DNA from: JBOGIG01 sp050742455
Lineage (GTDB): Bacteria; Actinomycetota; Acidimicrobiia; Acidimicrobiales; JBOGIG01
Length of the DNA stretch: 64,000 nt
Direction of reading: 5' to 3'
Assembly: GCA_050742455.1 (NCBI GenBank)
Contig: JBOGIG010000004.1
Location: 1 to 64,000, forward strand
Below the pieces are notes generated by a model. That model was not told where the DNA came from. It did no database searches and saw only the letters and a program-made list of their open reading frames with translations. Position 1 is the first letter of the stretch. Every line of letters begins with the position of its first letter. The position numbers and the translations under genes are program-made. Positions 25,699 through 35,240 of this stretch are shown here, in pieces.

Positions 25699-27033
25699 AT
25701 GGAGAATCCCTTGCCCTCTCCAAAGCACAAGCCGGACATGGCCCAGGTCATCGGCCCGGTGGTCCGAGGCTTCGTCGGTCATTCACCCACCATTGCAATC
25801 CGGTTCTGGGACGGCAGCGTCATCGGACCGCCCGACTCGGCCACCTCCATAGCCGTGCACTCGCCCCGAGCCCTGCGCCGGTTGTTGTATTCGCCCAACG
25901 AACTCGGGGCGGCTCGGGCCTACGTGGCCGGGGAGATCGATCTGGAGGGAGACATATTCGAGGGCTTGGGCGTGCGGGACAACCTGAGCGCATCCGACCA
26001 GGAGGCGCCCCTCAAGCTCAGGTGGCGGATCTGGTGGGATCTACTGCGGGCTGCAATGGCTACCGGGGTCATCGGTACTCCCCTGCCCCACCCGCCAGAG
26101 GAGGCTCACCTCCGGGGCAAGCGCCATTCCAAGGAACGCGACGCCGCCGCCATCTCCCACCACTACAACGTCTCGAACGACTTCTACCGCTTGTTCCTGG
26201 GCGAGACCATGACCTATTCGTGCGGTTATTTCGCGTGGCCTGATTCCACCCTTGACGAGGCCCAAAGAGGCAAGTACGACCTGATCTGTCGCAAGCTCGG
26301 GCTGAGCGAAGGGATGCGACTGTTGGACGTGGGCTGCGGCTGGGGCGGGATGACCCGCTACGCCGCCGAGCACTACGGCGTCAGTGCCGTGGGGGTGACC
26401 TTGTCGACCCGACAGGCCGAGTATGCCCGGGCCGCCACCGCCGAGGCGGGATTGTCCGACCGGGTCGAGATCAGGGTCCAGGACTACCGTGAGATCCAAG
26501 ACGGGCCCTTCGACGCGATCAGCTCCATCGGGATGTTCGAACACGTCGGACTGTCCCGGCTCAACGAATACCTGGCCGATCTGCACGACCTGCTAAAGCC
26601 CGGAGCGCGCCTTCTCAACCACGGTATATCCCGGCCATTCGGACCATCGGGATTCGATCGTAACTCCTTTGTCGAACGCTACGTGTTTCCCGACGGAGAG
26701 CTACACGAGGTGGGACTGGTCGTCAGCGCGGCCCAGGGGCGCCACCTCGAAGTACGAGATGTCGAGAGCCTGCGCGAGCACTATGCCAGAACCCTGCGGC
26801 ACTGGGTCCGCAACCTGGAGGGCAACTGGGACAAGGCCCTCGAGCTAGTCGGTCCGGCCCGGGCCCGGATCTGGCGCCTGTACATGGCCGGCTCGGCCCT
26901 CAACTTCGAAGCAGGTCGGACCAGCATCCACCAGATCCTGGCCGTGCGCCCCAATGGCGACGGCTCGTCAGGCATACCGCCGACGCGCGAAGAGCTACTG
27001 AACCTCCGGGTTGAAAAGGTGTCAAGTCCCTGA
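25699..27033 (+). CDS. cfa: Cyclopropane-fatty-acyl-phospholipid synthase family methyltransferase
   Basis: A 444-aa SAM-dependent methyltransferase predicted to add a methylene or methyl group to unsaturated phospholipid acyl chains at the membrane. An N-terminal lipid-binding-like domain (about 1-140) is followed by ISHHYNVSNDFYRLFLGETMTYSCGYF (family hallmark), the SAM motif RLLDVGCGWGGM (about 207-218), SIGMFEHVG and the C-terminal GSALNFEAGRTSIHQIL. The motifs match CFA synthases including actinobacterial UfaA/CmaA-like enzymes. The ATG start is supported by homology only; a TAGTAT box at 25660-25665 could place the promoter close by. Confidence 0.92.
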   Translation: MENPLPSPKHKPDMAQVIGPVVRGFVGHSPTIAIRFWDGSVIGPPDSATSIAVHSPRALRRLLYSPNELGAARAYVAGEIDLEGDIFEGLGVRDNLSASDQEAPLKLRWRIWWDLLRAAMATGVIGTPLPHPPEEAHLRGKRHSKERDAAAISHHYNVSNDFYRLFLGETMTYSCGYFAWPDSTLDEAQRGKYDLICRKLGLSEGMRLLDVGCGWGGMTRYAAEHYGVSAVGVTLSTRQAEYARAATAEAGLSDRVEIRVQDYREIQDGPFDAISSIGMFEHVGLSRLNEYLADLHDLLKPGARLLNHGISRPFGPSGFDRNSFVERYVFPDGELHEVGLVVSAAQGRHLEVRDVESLREHYARTLRHWVRNLEGNWDKALELVGPARARIWRLYMAGSALNFEAGRTSIHQILAVRPNGDGSSGIPPTREELLNLRVEKVSSP

Positions 27034-27062
27034 TCAATTCGGGAGTCCGGCCTCGGGCTCAG

Positions 27063-28379
27063 GTGGAGGGCCGGGTATCCATAGCCATCGAGCAGATCTC
27101 GGGCCGACCGGCCGTGGTGGCCCGGAGCGATCCGAGCCATCGACGCGGCGCCCTGAGCGAGGCTGATAGCGCCACCCTGGCCGAGGCGGGCGCCCTGGCA
27201 CTCAGCGAGCACATTCCCCTGGTCTGGTTCGTTGCCTCGAGCGGAGCCGACATCGAGGGGGGCATCGCCGCCCTTCATGGTTGGGGCCAGGCGGCCCGGG
27301 TCATGGCGGACTGCTCTGGCGTCGTTCCAGTGGTGATGGCCCTGGTCGGTCCGGCCATATCAGGGCCGGCCCTGATGCTGGGGTTGGCCGACGTGGTGAT
27401 CATGACCCCGGACGCCTTCGCCTTCATCTCCGGCCCCGACATGGTGGCAGAGTTCACCGGGGTAACGACCGACATCTCCGAGCTCGGGGGGCGGGGGGTG
27501 CACTCCCGCCTAACCGGTCTGGCCGCGTTGGAAGCGGCCGACGCCGAAGATGCCTACGAATTGGTGGCTGAAGTCTTGAGCTACCTTCCGGCCGGAACCG
27601 ATCGGGCCGCCCCGGTGACGCCCAGCCCGGACCTGCCGGACCGGGCCACGCCTGAACTCGCCGCGATCATCCCGTCGGGATCAACCGGCTCTTACGATAT
27701 GCGCCACATCGCCCAGCGGATCGTTGACGGCGACAACCTGCTGGAGCTGAGAGCAGGATGGGCCCCCCAACTCTTCACTGCCCTGGGGCGGATCGAGGGC
27801 CGTCCGGTGGGGATCGTGGGTAACCAGCCCCAGTACATGGCCGGGACGCTCGACATCTCGGCTTCCCAGAAGGGTGCCCGATTCGTATCGTTCTGCGATT
27901 CGTTCAACCTGCCCATCATCACCCTGGTGGACACCCCCGGCTTCTTGCCCGGCAAGGACCTGGAATGGCGGGGCATGATCCGCCATGGAGCCGAGTTGGC
28001 CTTCGCCTACGCCGAGGCCACAGTGCCCCGCATCTGCCTCATCGTGCGCAAGGCCTACGGTGGCGCATACATCGTCATGGACTCCAAGAAGATGGGCTCG
28101 GACGTGTGTCTGGCCTGGCCAAGTGCCGAGATCGCCGTCATGGGGGCTCGGGGTGCGGTCGCGATACTCAACCGGGGAGTGGCCCCCGAGGTGCAGGAGC
28201 GTCTGGTGGAGGAGTACGAAGAGGAGTTCCTCACGGCCTGGATCGCTGCCGAGAGGGGCTACGTGGACATGGTCGTAGAGCCGGCCTCGACCCGGGCTGC
28301 AATCGCCGCGGCATTGGCCGGCATAGAGCCCAAGCGCGAGAAGCTCAAAGCGCGCAAGCACGCCAACGGCCCGATGTAG
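27063..28379 (+). CDS. Acyl-CoA carboxylase beta subunit (carboxyltransferase)
   Basis: 438 aa. It transfers CO2 from carboxybiotin to acetyl-, propionyl- or a longer acyl-CoA, making malonyl- or methylmalonyl-CoA type products. Seen: N-half crotonase-like fold with GPAISGPALMLGLADVVIMTPDAFAFISGPDMV, and C-half VDTPGFLPGKDLEWRGMIRHGAELAFAYAEATVPRICLIVRKAYGGAYIVM (acyl-CoA/biotin sites; G-G-A-Y oxyanion region). About 70-90 residues shorter than typical PccB/AccD5 at the N-terminus. GTG start without a clear Shine-Dalgarno, 29 nt after cfa. No biotinylated alpha subunit lies nearby. A link to the acyl-CoA mutase at 43443-45542 is inference. Confidence 0.85.
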   Translation: MEGRVSIAIEQISGRPAVVARSDPSHRRGALSEADSATLAEAGALALSEHIPLVWFVASSGADIEGGIAALHGWGQAARVMADCSGVVPVVMALVGPAISGPALMLGLADVVIMTPDAFAFISGPDMVAEFTGVTTDISELGGRGVHSRLTGLAALEAADAEDAYELVAEVLSYLPAGTDRAAPVTPSPDLPDRATPELAAIIPSGSTGSYDMRHIAQRIVDGDNLLELRAGWAPQLFTALGRIEGRPVGIVGNQPQYMAGTLDISASQKGARFVSFCDSFNLPIITLVDTPGFLPGKDLEWRGMIRHGAELAFAYAEATVPRICLIVRKAYGGAYIVMDSKKMGSDVCLAWPSAEIAVMGARGAVAILNRGVAPEVQERLVEEYEEEFLTAWIAAERGYVDMVVEPASTRAAIAAALAGIEPKREKLKARKHANGPM

Positions 28380-28395
28380 ACCCGCGCTGGCCCGA

Positions 28396-29643
28396 TCAGG
28401 CTGCGCTGCCCGCCAGCCATTGTGCCCAGGTCATATTCCAATCGGCCACCCCGCCCACCGATAGGCTGGGCGGTCGAGGTGATCCGACAATGTTCACGAT
28501 GTCGCCCGGCTGGCTGAAGGCGTAGAACCAGGCGGCGTCGGCCGGTGAGATGTTTACACAGCCATGGGAGACGTTCTGGTGGCCTTGGGAGACCACCGAC
28601 CAGGGGGCGGCGTGGACGTACTCACCGGTGGTGGAGATGTGAACGTCGTTGTAGACGGTCTCGTAGTAGTAATCGGGCGAGCCCTTGGGAATGCCCACGG
28701 TGGCCGAGTCCATGATCACGCTCGGTTCCTTGTCCAGTACCCAGTGCACGCCACCCATAGTGGGCAGGTCGACCCGTCCGGCCGATATGGGCACGGTACG
28801 GATCGTGGCCCCGTTGGCCTGGACCGTCATCACGTCGGTGAGGACGTTGGCCACCGATATGTGGGACTGGCCCACAGAAAAGTTCACCTCCCGGTTGACC
28901 GCCCCCCAGGTGCCGCGTCCGGCATAGATCCCGGCCAGGTTCAGGGCCACCACCACGTGCTCGCCGACCGGCCAGTAGACCTGGGGACGGAAATGGACCT
29001 CCCGGTCCCCGAACCAGTGCCACGCCCCCACCACCGGGGTGGACATGGTGACGTGGAGGGCGGCCTGCACCGCCCCCTTGTCGGCAACGGGATGGTTGAA
29101 GTCGACGGTGATGGGCATTCCGACCCCGACCACGTGCCCACCAAAGGGGGTCACGTCGCCAGAGAGGATCTTGGACGGCGTCTGGGTGACAAACGAACTG
29201 CTGCGGGTAACCGCCCGACCCGAGCCATCGGAGGCCGAGTAGCTGATTCGATAGGTCTCACCCGGTGACAGCACGCCCACCGGAACGGCCCAGGACCGAT
29301 CATCGGGTGCGATCTCCCCGCTGATGTGCTTTCCCGCCCCATCGGTCATGACCACCCACAACAGGCGGCCCCCGTCGACGGTCACGTTAACCGGGGCGCC
29401 CAGGGCCACCCCCCTGGCCCCGGATCCCGGGAAGGTGCTCACCGTAAACGGAGCCACCAGGGACACGGGCTGCGCGGCGGCGATATTTGAAGCGCTGTCG
29501 TGGACCAGCCAGATCCCGGCCAGGATGGCCAACACCGTCACCGTTGCGGTGCCGATCACGGACAGGGTGGCGCCCACAGGACCCAGGCGGTGACCACGAT
29601 GATCCGATCCTCGACGCCGACCGACCGCCCTAGGTCGGAACAC
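28396..29643 (-). CDS. L,D-transpeptidase (YkuD) with N-terminal membrane anchor
   Basis: About 415 aa. It forms 3-3 peptidoglycan cross-links or attaches proteins to the wall. Layout: Arg-rich cytoplasmic N-terminus, a membrane helix (VIGTATVTVLAILAGIWLV), two Ig-like beta domains (about 65-255, with TFPGSGARGVALGAPVNVTV and VGVGMPITVDFNHPV), then the YkuD domain with its catalytic motif SHGCVNISPADAAWFY (Cys near 363). This is the LdtMt2-like arrangement of actinobacteria. The open frame extends to 29763, but GTG 29643 directly follows the stop of the preceding VOC gene; ATG 29709 is an alternative lying inside that gene. Confidence 0.88.
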   Translation of the reverse strand: MFRPRAVGRRRGSDHRGHRLGPVGATLSVIGTATVTVLAILAGIWLVHDSASNIAAAQPVSLVAPFTVSTFPGSGARGVALGAPVNVTVDGGRLLWVVMTDGAGKHISGEIAPDDRSWAVPVGVLSPGETYRISYSASDGSGRAVTRSSSFVTQTPSKILSGDVTPFGGHVVGVGMPITVDFNHPVADKGAVQAALHVTMSTPVVGAWHWFGDREVHFRPQVYWPVGEHVVVALNLAGIYAGRGTWGAVNREVNFSVGQSHISVANVLTDVMTVQANGATIRTVPISAGRVDLPTMGGVHWVLDKEPSVIMDSATVGIPKGSPDYYYETVYNDVHISTTGEYVHAAPWSVVSQGHQNVSHGCVNISPADAAWFYAFSQPGDIVNIVGSPRPPSLSVGGVADWNMTWAQWLAGSAA

Positions 29644-29645
29644 GC

Positions 29646-30176
29646 CTAAGGACCGACTCCTGGGCGCACTGGGTTGAATTCGAGGGCTCCGGCTATTTTC
29701 TCGGCCCATGGAGTGGGACGAGGGTCGCCCCAGTAGTTGACCCGGGTCACGTCCTGAACCCACACACTGGCCTCCAGGGAAGCGCCGTTGACGGGGTCGT
29801 CAAAGTAGATCGAGTAAATGACGGTGTGATCGACGACTTCACTGACGCCGATACCGGCCTCGACAAGCCTGTGGCGCAGATCGACAAGTTCGGCGATGGA
29901 ACCCAGGTTGAACGACACGTGGTCGAACTTGGAACCTGAGCCCGGCACACCGGCCGGCTTGGGCGCCCCGGTGTCGACCCCGGGCCATTCGAAAAAGGCA
30001 ACGGTCTGGCCATCGCCAATGCGAAAGAAGTAGTGGCGATAGGGGTAAGGCTCCCTTTGGTCGCCATGACCCAGGGTGGCCACCAGCTCCATTCCCAGGA
30101 CATCGTGGTAGAACGCCACCGTGGCGTCCATGTCCGGGGTGACCATGGCCATGTGGTTGACTCCGGCCCAGTTCAC
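29646..30176 (-). CDS. Glyoxalase/VOC-superfamily protein
   Basis: About 176 aa. The first VOC half is visible as VNHMAMVTPDMDATVAFYHDVLGMELV (metal-ligand His near residue 8) and the second as FDHVSFNLGSIAELVDLRHRLVEAGI, with a final acidic position in GASLEASVWV. This fits a single-domain extradiol-dioxygenase or glyoxalase-like metalloenzyme, but the reaction is unknown. The frame is open to 30203; GTG 30176 has a strong GGGAGGA 5-6 nt upstream and precedes the first VOC strand. It lies between the esterase and L,D-transpeptidase genes on one strand, with 30- and 2-bp gaps, so they may be co-transcribed. Confidence 0.82.
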   Translation of the reverse strand: MNWAGVNHMAMVTPDMDATVAFYHDVLGMELVATLGHGDQREPYPYRHYFFRIGDGQTVAFFEWPGVDTGAPKPAGVPGSGSKFDHVSFNLGSIAELVDLRHRLVEAGIGVSEVVDHTVIYSIYFDDPVNGASLEASVWVQDVTRVNYWGDPRPTPWAEKIAGALEFNPVRPGVGP

Positions 30177-30206
30177 ATTGTCCTCCCGGTCGCCGCTGCA
30201 CACATC

Positions 30207-31514
30207 CTACGTCGGTGTGGGCTCGACCGCGCCCAGACCGGCCCGGATCGCCTCGGCAAAGTCCACGCCGGCCCGAGTCACGTGGCGCACCCGTTCGGAG
30301 TGGAACGTATCGAAGGCGTGTTGGGTAAAGGGGAGTTCGGCATAAACAACCGGCCGGAGCGACCGCTGGCGCAGCGCAGCTGCGAAGTCCCGGGCTTCTT
30401 GCACCGGCACCAGGGAGTCGTTGCGACCGTGGATGACAAAGAAGGGCGGGGCCGACTCCTTGACCCGATCGATGGGTGAGGCCTTGGCATAGCCCGCTGG
30501 ATCATCCTCGAGCCGGGTCTTCATGACCACCTTGGCCAGAAGCCGGGCCATGGCCCGGCCCGGCCGGCGGGCCCGCTTCCGGTTGGTGAAGTCGTACACC
30601 CCGAAGAAGGACATGACCGCGCTGACCGTGGAGTCGATCTCGGCGAAACCGGGTTGATACTCCGGGTCGTTGGCCGTGAGCCCCACCAGCGAGGCCAGAT
30701 GACCTCCTGCCGATCCCCCCCCGACCACAACCATGCCGGGGTCCCCGCCGTGGCGGCCGATATTCTGGCGCACCCAGGCGAGCGCTCTCTTGGCGTCGAT
30801 GAGGTGATCGGGGAAGGTGGCCCCCGGACTGAGCCGGTAGTTGATCGACACGCAAACCCAACCGCGGGCGGCCAAATCCTTGATCAGTGGCATGCCCTGC
30901 TGCTTCTTGTCACCGATGACCCACCCTCCGCCGTGGATGTACAGGTACACCGGGCAGTTTTCAGGCAGATCAGCTCGCCGGTAGATGTCCAACAGGTGGG
31001 CCTTGGAGCTCGACTTGGCGTTCGGCTTGGCGTTCGACTTAGTTGCCGTGTCCGGCTGTCCCGTCCAGTAGGCCAAGTCCGGCGTCACAGACACCCTCCG
31101 ATCACCAATCCAAAATGGCAACAAAAACCTCACCAACGCACCTAGTCGCCACCCCCCCGAATCGCCCGGTGATTGAGCCATAGCCCCCGTCACCAGGGTC
31201 GCTTCCGCAAGGGCTGCGGTTAGGACCTTCTCGGCTTGTGATTGTTGACGGGCCAGCACCACCAATCCCACCCAGCTGAGGAAGGTTGCCACCAGTCCGA
31301 TCCGGCCATCGATGCCATTGAACGCCCCGAACAGGCCGAATATGACCGTTGCCACTGTCTGCCAGGCCAGGTGCTGCAGGGGTAGCTCCGAGGTGAGCCA
31401 CCCGGCCATGAACGATGGCCCGTCGATGGCCTCCAACCTCACCGGCCACAAGGCGTTGACGGTGAAGGCCAGGCCGATCAGGCTAACGATGAGGAAGGCC
31501 GTTGACATGGACAC
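30207..31514 (-). CDS. Membrane-anchored alpha/beta hydrolase (HSL-type carboxylesterase)
   Basis: About 435 aa. The N-terminal ~140 residues hold three hydrophobic segments (AFLIVSLIGLAFTV, ATVIFGLFGAFNGI, LVATFLSWVGLVVLA). The hydrolase domain has the oxyanion HGGGW motif (VYLYIHGGGWVIGD), nucleophile motif VVGGGSAGGHLAS, and the Asp/His region FFVIHGRNDSLVP with a C-terminal QHAFD. A short Asn/Ala/Lys/Ser repeat linker (SNAKPNAKSSSK) separates the halves. Probably a lipid or carboxyl ester hydrolase at the inner membrane. GGAGAGG precedes both GTG 31514 (5 nt) and ATG 31508 (11 nt). Confidence 0.85.
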   Translation of the reverse strand: MSMSTAFLIVSLIGLAFTVNALWPVRLEAIDGPSFMAGWLTSELPLQHLAWQTVATVIFGLFGAFNGIDGRIGLVATFLSWVGLVVLARQQSQAEKVLTAALAEATLVTGAMAQSPGDSGGWRLGALVRFLLPFWIGDRRVSVTPDLAYWTGQPDTATKSNAKPNAKSSSKAHLLDIYRRADLPENCPVYLYIHGGGWVIGDKKQQGMPLIKDLAARGWVCVSINYRLSPGATFPDHLIDAKRALAWVRQNIGRHGGDPGMVVVGGGSAGGHLASLVGLTANDPEYQPGFAEIDSTVSAVMSFFGVYDFTNRKRARRPGRAMARLLAKVVMKTRLEDDPAGYAKASPIDRVKESAPPFFVIHGRNDSLVPVQEARDFAAALRQRSLRPVVYAELPFTQHAFDTFHSERVRHVTRAGVDFAEAIRAGLGAVEPTPT

Positions 31515-31701
31515 ATGATCCTCTCCGGATGCCTCTTGGAGCAAAATAACCCCCGGGCAAGGCAGGTTGCCGGCGTGGCGGCGTGGAAATCTGTCACATC
31601 ATCAGATACGATGCCAAGCCACGGAGTATTTGGGCCAAATGGCACACATCACCTGGAATTGAACCGGTGTCGGGGGCAGGGGTAATGAGGATGTTGAGAG
31701 C

Positions 31702-33171
31702 ATGAAAATCCGGTTTGTTGCCCTCATTTGCATCCTGGGCCTGATGGCCACAGCGTGCGGAGCACGCCTGAGCCCGGCCCAAAGAGCAGTGGCCCTGTCC
31801 ACGTCGCGGGCGGGCGGCTCCGGATCCGCGGGAGGCCTGAGCCTGGGCACGGGTTCGGGAGCCACGCCCGGATCGGCAGGCTCGGCAGGCTCGGCAGGCA
31901 CGCCAGGCAGTTCGGGCACGAGCCTGGGAAGTCCGGGAGGCGGATCGGCGCCAGGCGCCGTACCGGGCTCCCCGGGAGGCTCCGTCTCAGGACCTACGCC
32001 GGCCGGAGGATCCACCAGCGCCCTGCCCCCTGGCGGCAACGGAGGGGCCACCGATGTCGGGGTGACGGCCAACAGCATCACCATCGCCAACGTTTCGGAC
32101 ATATCCGGTCCGAGCCCCGGTCTCTTCACCAGTGCCCAGCAAGGAGAGGCAGCCGCCGTCGCCTACATCAACAGCCAGGGCGGCATCTACGGGCGCAAGG
32201 TGATCCTCAAATCTCGCGACGACCAGGAGGACACCGGCCAGAACCGAACCCAGGTTCTGGCCTCCTGCCAGGACAGTTTCGCAATGGTGGGGAACACCTC
32301 GGCCTTTGACAATGGGGGGGCGTCGGCCATCGACGCCTGCGGCATCCCCAACATCGCCGCAATCGCCACGACCAACGCCTCCGCCCAATCGGCCGACACC
32401 TACCCGGCCTACCCGACCAATCCCAACGTCTTTGTCATCGGGCCGGCCAAGCACATTGCCGCGGCCTATCCCAATGCAGTAAAGCACGCCGCGCTGATCT
32501 GGATCGACCAGGCGACCACGTCCTACCTGGCCCAAAAGGAACTGGCCGCCTATTCCAGCGTCGGGTTCAACTTCGTCTACAAGACCAGCGTGAGCGTGGT
32601 CGAGACGAACTTCACCCAGTATGTGATCGCCATGAAGAACGCCGGGGTTCAGTACATCACGACACAATCGGATGCCCCCACCATCGTGCGCCTGTCCCTG
32701 GCCATGCAGCAGCAGAATTACGAGCCCCAGGTCCGGGACTTCTACTCGGTGGCCTACGACCCCGCGTTCATCGCCCAGGGTCAACAGGCGGTCGAGGGCG
32801 ATCTGGTCTTCGTCAATACCGCATTGTTCAGCGAGGCCTCGTCCAGCCCGGGAATGCAGCTATACCTGAGCTGGTTGAAGCGAGTTGACCCTGGAGCTGT
32901 TCCCACTTATTTCGGCATCTATGCCTTCTCGGCGGGCCTGTTGTTCCAGAAGGCCGCCACCATGGCCGGCCCCAAGCTGACCCGCAAGGGAGTCCTGGCC
33001 GCCCTGGCCGGTATCCATTCTTGGAGCGCCGATGGCCTGCACGCTCCCCATGACGTCGGGAACAAGACGCCGTCACCCTGCTTCGTCTACATGAAGATCC
33101 AGGGTGGTCAATTCGTCCGCAACTACCCCGCCAGCGGTTTCGACTGCAGCGGTGGGCTGTACCACGGGTAG
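31702..33171 (+). CDS. ABC transporter substrate-binding lipoprotein (type I, LivK-like)
   Basis: 489 aa. A signal peptide ends in the lipobox LMATAC (residue 19 lipidated), followed by a ~100-residue Gly/Ser/Ala/Pro-rich linker that holds the receptor away from the membrane. The binding domain (about 115-489) is a periplasmic-binding type I fold: NSITIANVSDISGPSPGLF, AAVAYINSQGGIYGRKVIL, DDQEDTGQNRTQVLASCQDSFAMVGNTSAFD. It captures an unknown ligand (amino acid, amide or short acid) for the permease encoded 3 nt downstream. First gene of an operon running to at least 36679. Confidence 0.9.
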   Translation: MKIRFVALICILGLMATACGARLSPAQRAVALSTSRAGGSGSAGGLSLGTGSGATPGSAGSAGSAGTPGSSGTSLGSPGGGSAPGAVPGSPGGSVSGPTPAGGSTSALPPGGNGGATDVGVTANSITIANVSDISGPSPGLFTSAQQGEAAAVAYINSQGGIYGRKVILKSRDDQEDTGQNRTQVLASCQDSFAMVGNTSAFDNGGASAIDACGIPNIAAIATTNASAQSADTYPAYPTNPNVFVIGPAKHIAAAYPNAVKHAALIWIDQATTSYLAQKELAAYSSVGFNFVYKTSVSVVETNFTQYVIAMKNAGVQYITTQSDAPTIVRLSLAMQQQNYEPQVRDFYSVAYDPAFIAQGQQAVEGDLVFVNTALFSEASSSPGMQLYLSWLKRVDPGAVPTYFGIYAFSAGLLFQKAATMAGPKLTRKGVLAALAGIHSWSADGLHAPHDVGNKTPSPCFVYMKIQGGQFVRNYPASGFDCSGGLYHG

Positions 33172-33174
33172 CCC

Positions 33175-35238
33175 GTGCAGGAGTTCCTGGCCTTCACCGT
33201 CGTGGGCGTCGTCACCGGCGCCATCTATGCAATAGCAGCCAGCGGTCTGGTGGTCACCTACACCACGTCGGGCATATTCAACTTCGCCCACGGCGCGGTG
33301 GGGATGGTGATGGCCTTTGCCTACTGGGAACTCCACATCCACCACCACTGGGCCACTGCACCTTCGTTCATATTCATCGTCTTCATCCTCGCTCCCCTGT
33401 CCGGCGCCCTGTGCGAGCGCTATCTGATGCGAGGCCTCCAAGGGGCCAGCGTGACCGTCTCCTTGGTGGTGACCCTGGGCCTGCTGGTGGGCCTGATCGG
33501 CATGGCCCAGTCCATCTGGAAGCCGGCAGTGCGCATCGTGCCTATGTTCTACGGCCAGGGCGGCCTCCGGATCTTCAACGTGGAGGTCACCTGGCAGGAG
33601 CAGATAACCCTCTTCGTGGCCCTCCTGGTGGCCGTGGCCCTCTACTTCCTCTTGTACCGGACCCGCATCGGCGTGGCCATGAGAGCAGTGGTTGACGATC
33701 GCAACCTGGTGTCCCTCAATGGGGGTCGACCCAACTTGGTCAGCCAGCTGAGTTGGGCCCTGGGGTTTTCCCTGGCCGGACTGTCCGGCGTGCTGCTGGC
33801 ATCAATCCTCACCCTCAACATCTTGGTGTTGACGCTGTTGGTGGTCAACGCCTACGCCGCGGCCATGGTGGGACGCCTCAAGAGCCTGCCCCGCACCTTC
33901 CTCGGCGCCCTCATCCTCGGCCTGATCGGCTCCTACACGGTGGGTTACATCACCCCTCACCTGCCCCGGAGCGTGACCGGCTTGGGCGAGTCGCTGCCCA
34001 CCATCTTCTTGTTCGTGGTCCTATTGGTGCTGCCCCAGGATCGGCTACGGGTAGGCCGCATCATCGGGGCCAAGACGCCACGGGTCCCATCCCTACGTCA
34101 GTCGGCCATCGGAGCCGGATTATTGGTCGCCGGGGCCTGGATCATCTCCGGTCCCCTGTCCCCGGCAGACATCTCCCGTCTAGGCGAGGGCTTGGCGCTG
34201 GCCGTGATCATGCTGTCGTTGGTGCTGCTCACCGGCTACGGGGGCCAGGTATCGCTGTGTCAACTCACCTTTGCCGGGGTCGGGGCCTTCACAATGGCCA
34301 AGGTAGGGGGGGGACACTCCTGGTTCGGACTGCTCCTGGCCATCGTGCCCGCCGCCTTGGTGGGGGGCCTGATCGCCCTACCCGCCCTTAGGCTTCAGGG
34401 TCTGTACCTGGCACTGGCCACCCTGGCCTTTGGGGAACTGATGGATAACATGTTCTTCGCCAACAGCCACATCTTCGGCCTGGACGGCAGCCTGAGAGTG
34501 GGCCGCCCCGACATGTTTGGCATCTCGTTCCATTCCGAGCGGGCCTACCTGATCCTTCTGGCCATCGCCTTCGGGCTCATATCCATGTTCTTACTGGCCC
34601 TGCGACGAGGCCCATTCGGCCGGTTGCTGTCGGCCATGAAGGACTCTCCGGTGGCCTGCGCCACCCTGGGTCTGAATCTGACCGCCACCAAGCTTGCCGT
34701 ATTCACCGTCTCAGCCGGCCTTGCCGGCCTGGCCGGCGCCCTGTTCGGAGGGCTACGCACCTCGGCCGGGTCGACCGACTTCCAGGTTTTCCAGAGTCTC
34801 CCGGTCTTGTTGTTGGTGGTGATCGGAGGGATCTCTTGTGTCACGGGGGCATTCATCGGGGGCATGCTCTACGGCTTCCTCTTGCCCCTGCTCAAGGAGA
34901 AGGTGCCGGCCCTCGCCGGGATCACCTTCCTCCTGACCGGGGTGGCGGCGGTGGCCCTGGGCCGCAATCCCAATGGCCTGGCCTATTACGCCGCCGAGCG
35001 ACTGGCGCCGCTGGCCTGGTGGCGCCGATCCTCGCCGGGCGCTGAGCCTGCGAACTCAAAGGGCGCGGGCACCGACGGCGCCGGAGGGGGAGGCCTGGGA
35101 GCCGGGCTCGCAGGTAAGCCGGCCCAATCCCAACCCGTCTTGACCGGCGCCACCTTGGCCTCGGGCACAGGCCTGGCCTCCGCCGCCTCACGGCTCACCG
35201 CCGGACCGGCCAACCTACCCACCGGACCGGGGAGCTAA
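33175..35238 (+). CDS. Fused LivH-LivM branched-chain-amino-acid-type ABC permease
   Basis: 687 aa with two permeases in one chain. Residues ~1-295 are LivH-like (GAIYAIAASGLVVTYTTSGIFNFAHGAVGM; AMRAVVDDRNLVSLNG is the EAA-type cytoplasmic loop). Residues ~310-605 are LivM-like (LSLVLLTGYGGQVSLCQLTFAGVGAF; SAMKDSPVACATLGLNLTATKLAVFTVSAGLAG). The last ~75 residues are a Gly/Ala/Pro-rich tail. LivH and LivM are normally separate subunits; the fusion fixes their 1:1 stoichiometry. The GTG start lies 3 nt after the lipoprotein gene, and LivG follows 2 nt after its stop. Confidence 0.93.
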   Translation: MQEFLAFTVVGVVTGAIYAIAASGLVVTYTTSGIFNFAHGAVGMVMAFAYWELHIHHHWATAPSFIFIVFILAPLSGALCERYLMRGLQGASVTVSLVVTLGLLVGLIGMAQSIWKPAVRIVPMFYGQGGLRIFNVEVTWQEQITLFVALLVAVALYFLLYRTRIGVAMRAVVDDRNLVSLNGGRPNLVSQLSWALGFSLAGLSGVLLASILTLNILVLTLLVVNAYAAAMVGRLKSLPRTFLGALILGLIGSYTVGYITPHLPRSVTGLGESLPTIFLFVVLLVLPQDRLRVGRIIGAKTPRVPSLRQSAIGAGLLVAGAWIISGPLSPADISRLGEGLALAVIMLSLVLLTGYGGQVSLCQLTFAGVGAFTMAKVGGGHSWFGLLLAIVPAALVGGLIALPALRLQGLYLALATLAFGELMDNMFFANSHIFGLDGSLRVGRPDMFGISFHSERAYLILLAIAFGLISMFLLALRRGPFGRLLSAMKDSPVACATLGLNLTATKLAVFTVSAGLAGLAGALFGGLRTSAGSTDFQVFQSLPVLLLVVIGGISCVTGAFIGGMLYGFLLPLLKEKVPALAGITFLLTGVAAVALGRNPNGLAYYAAERLAPLAWWRRSSPGAEPANSKGAGTDGAGGGGLGAGLAGKPAQSQPVLTGATLASGTGLASAASRLTAGPANLPTGPGS

Positions 35239-35240
35239 CG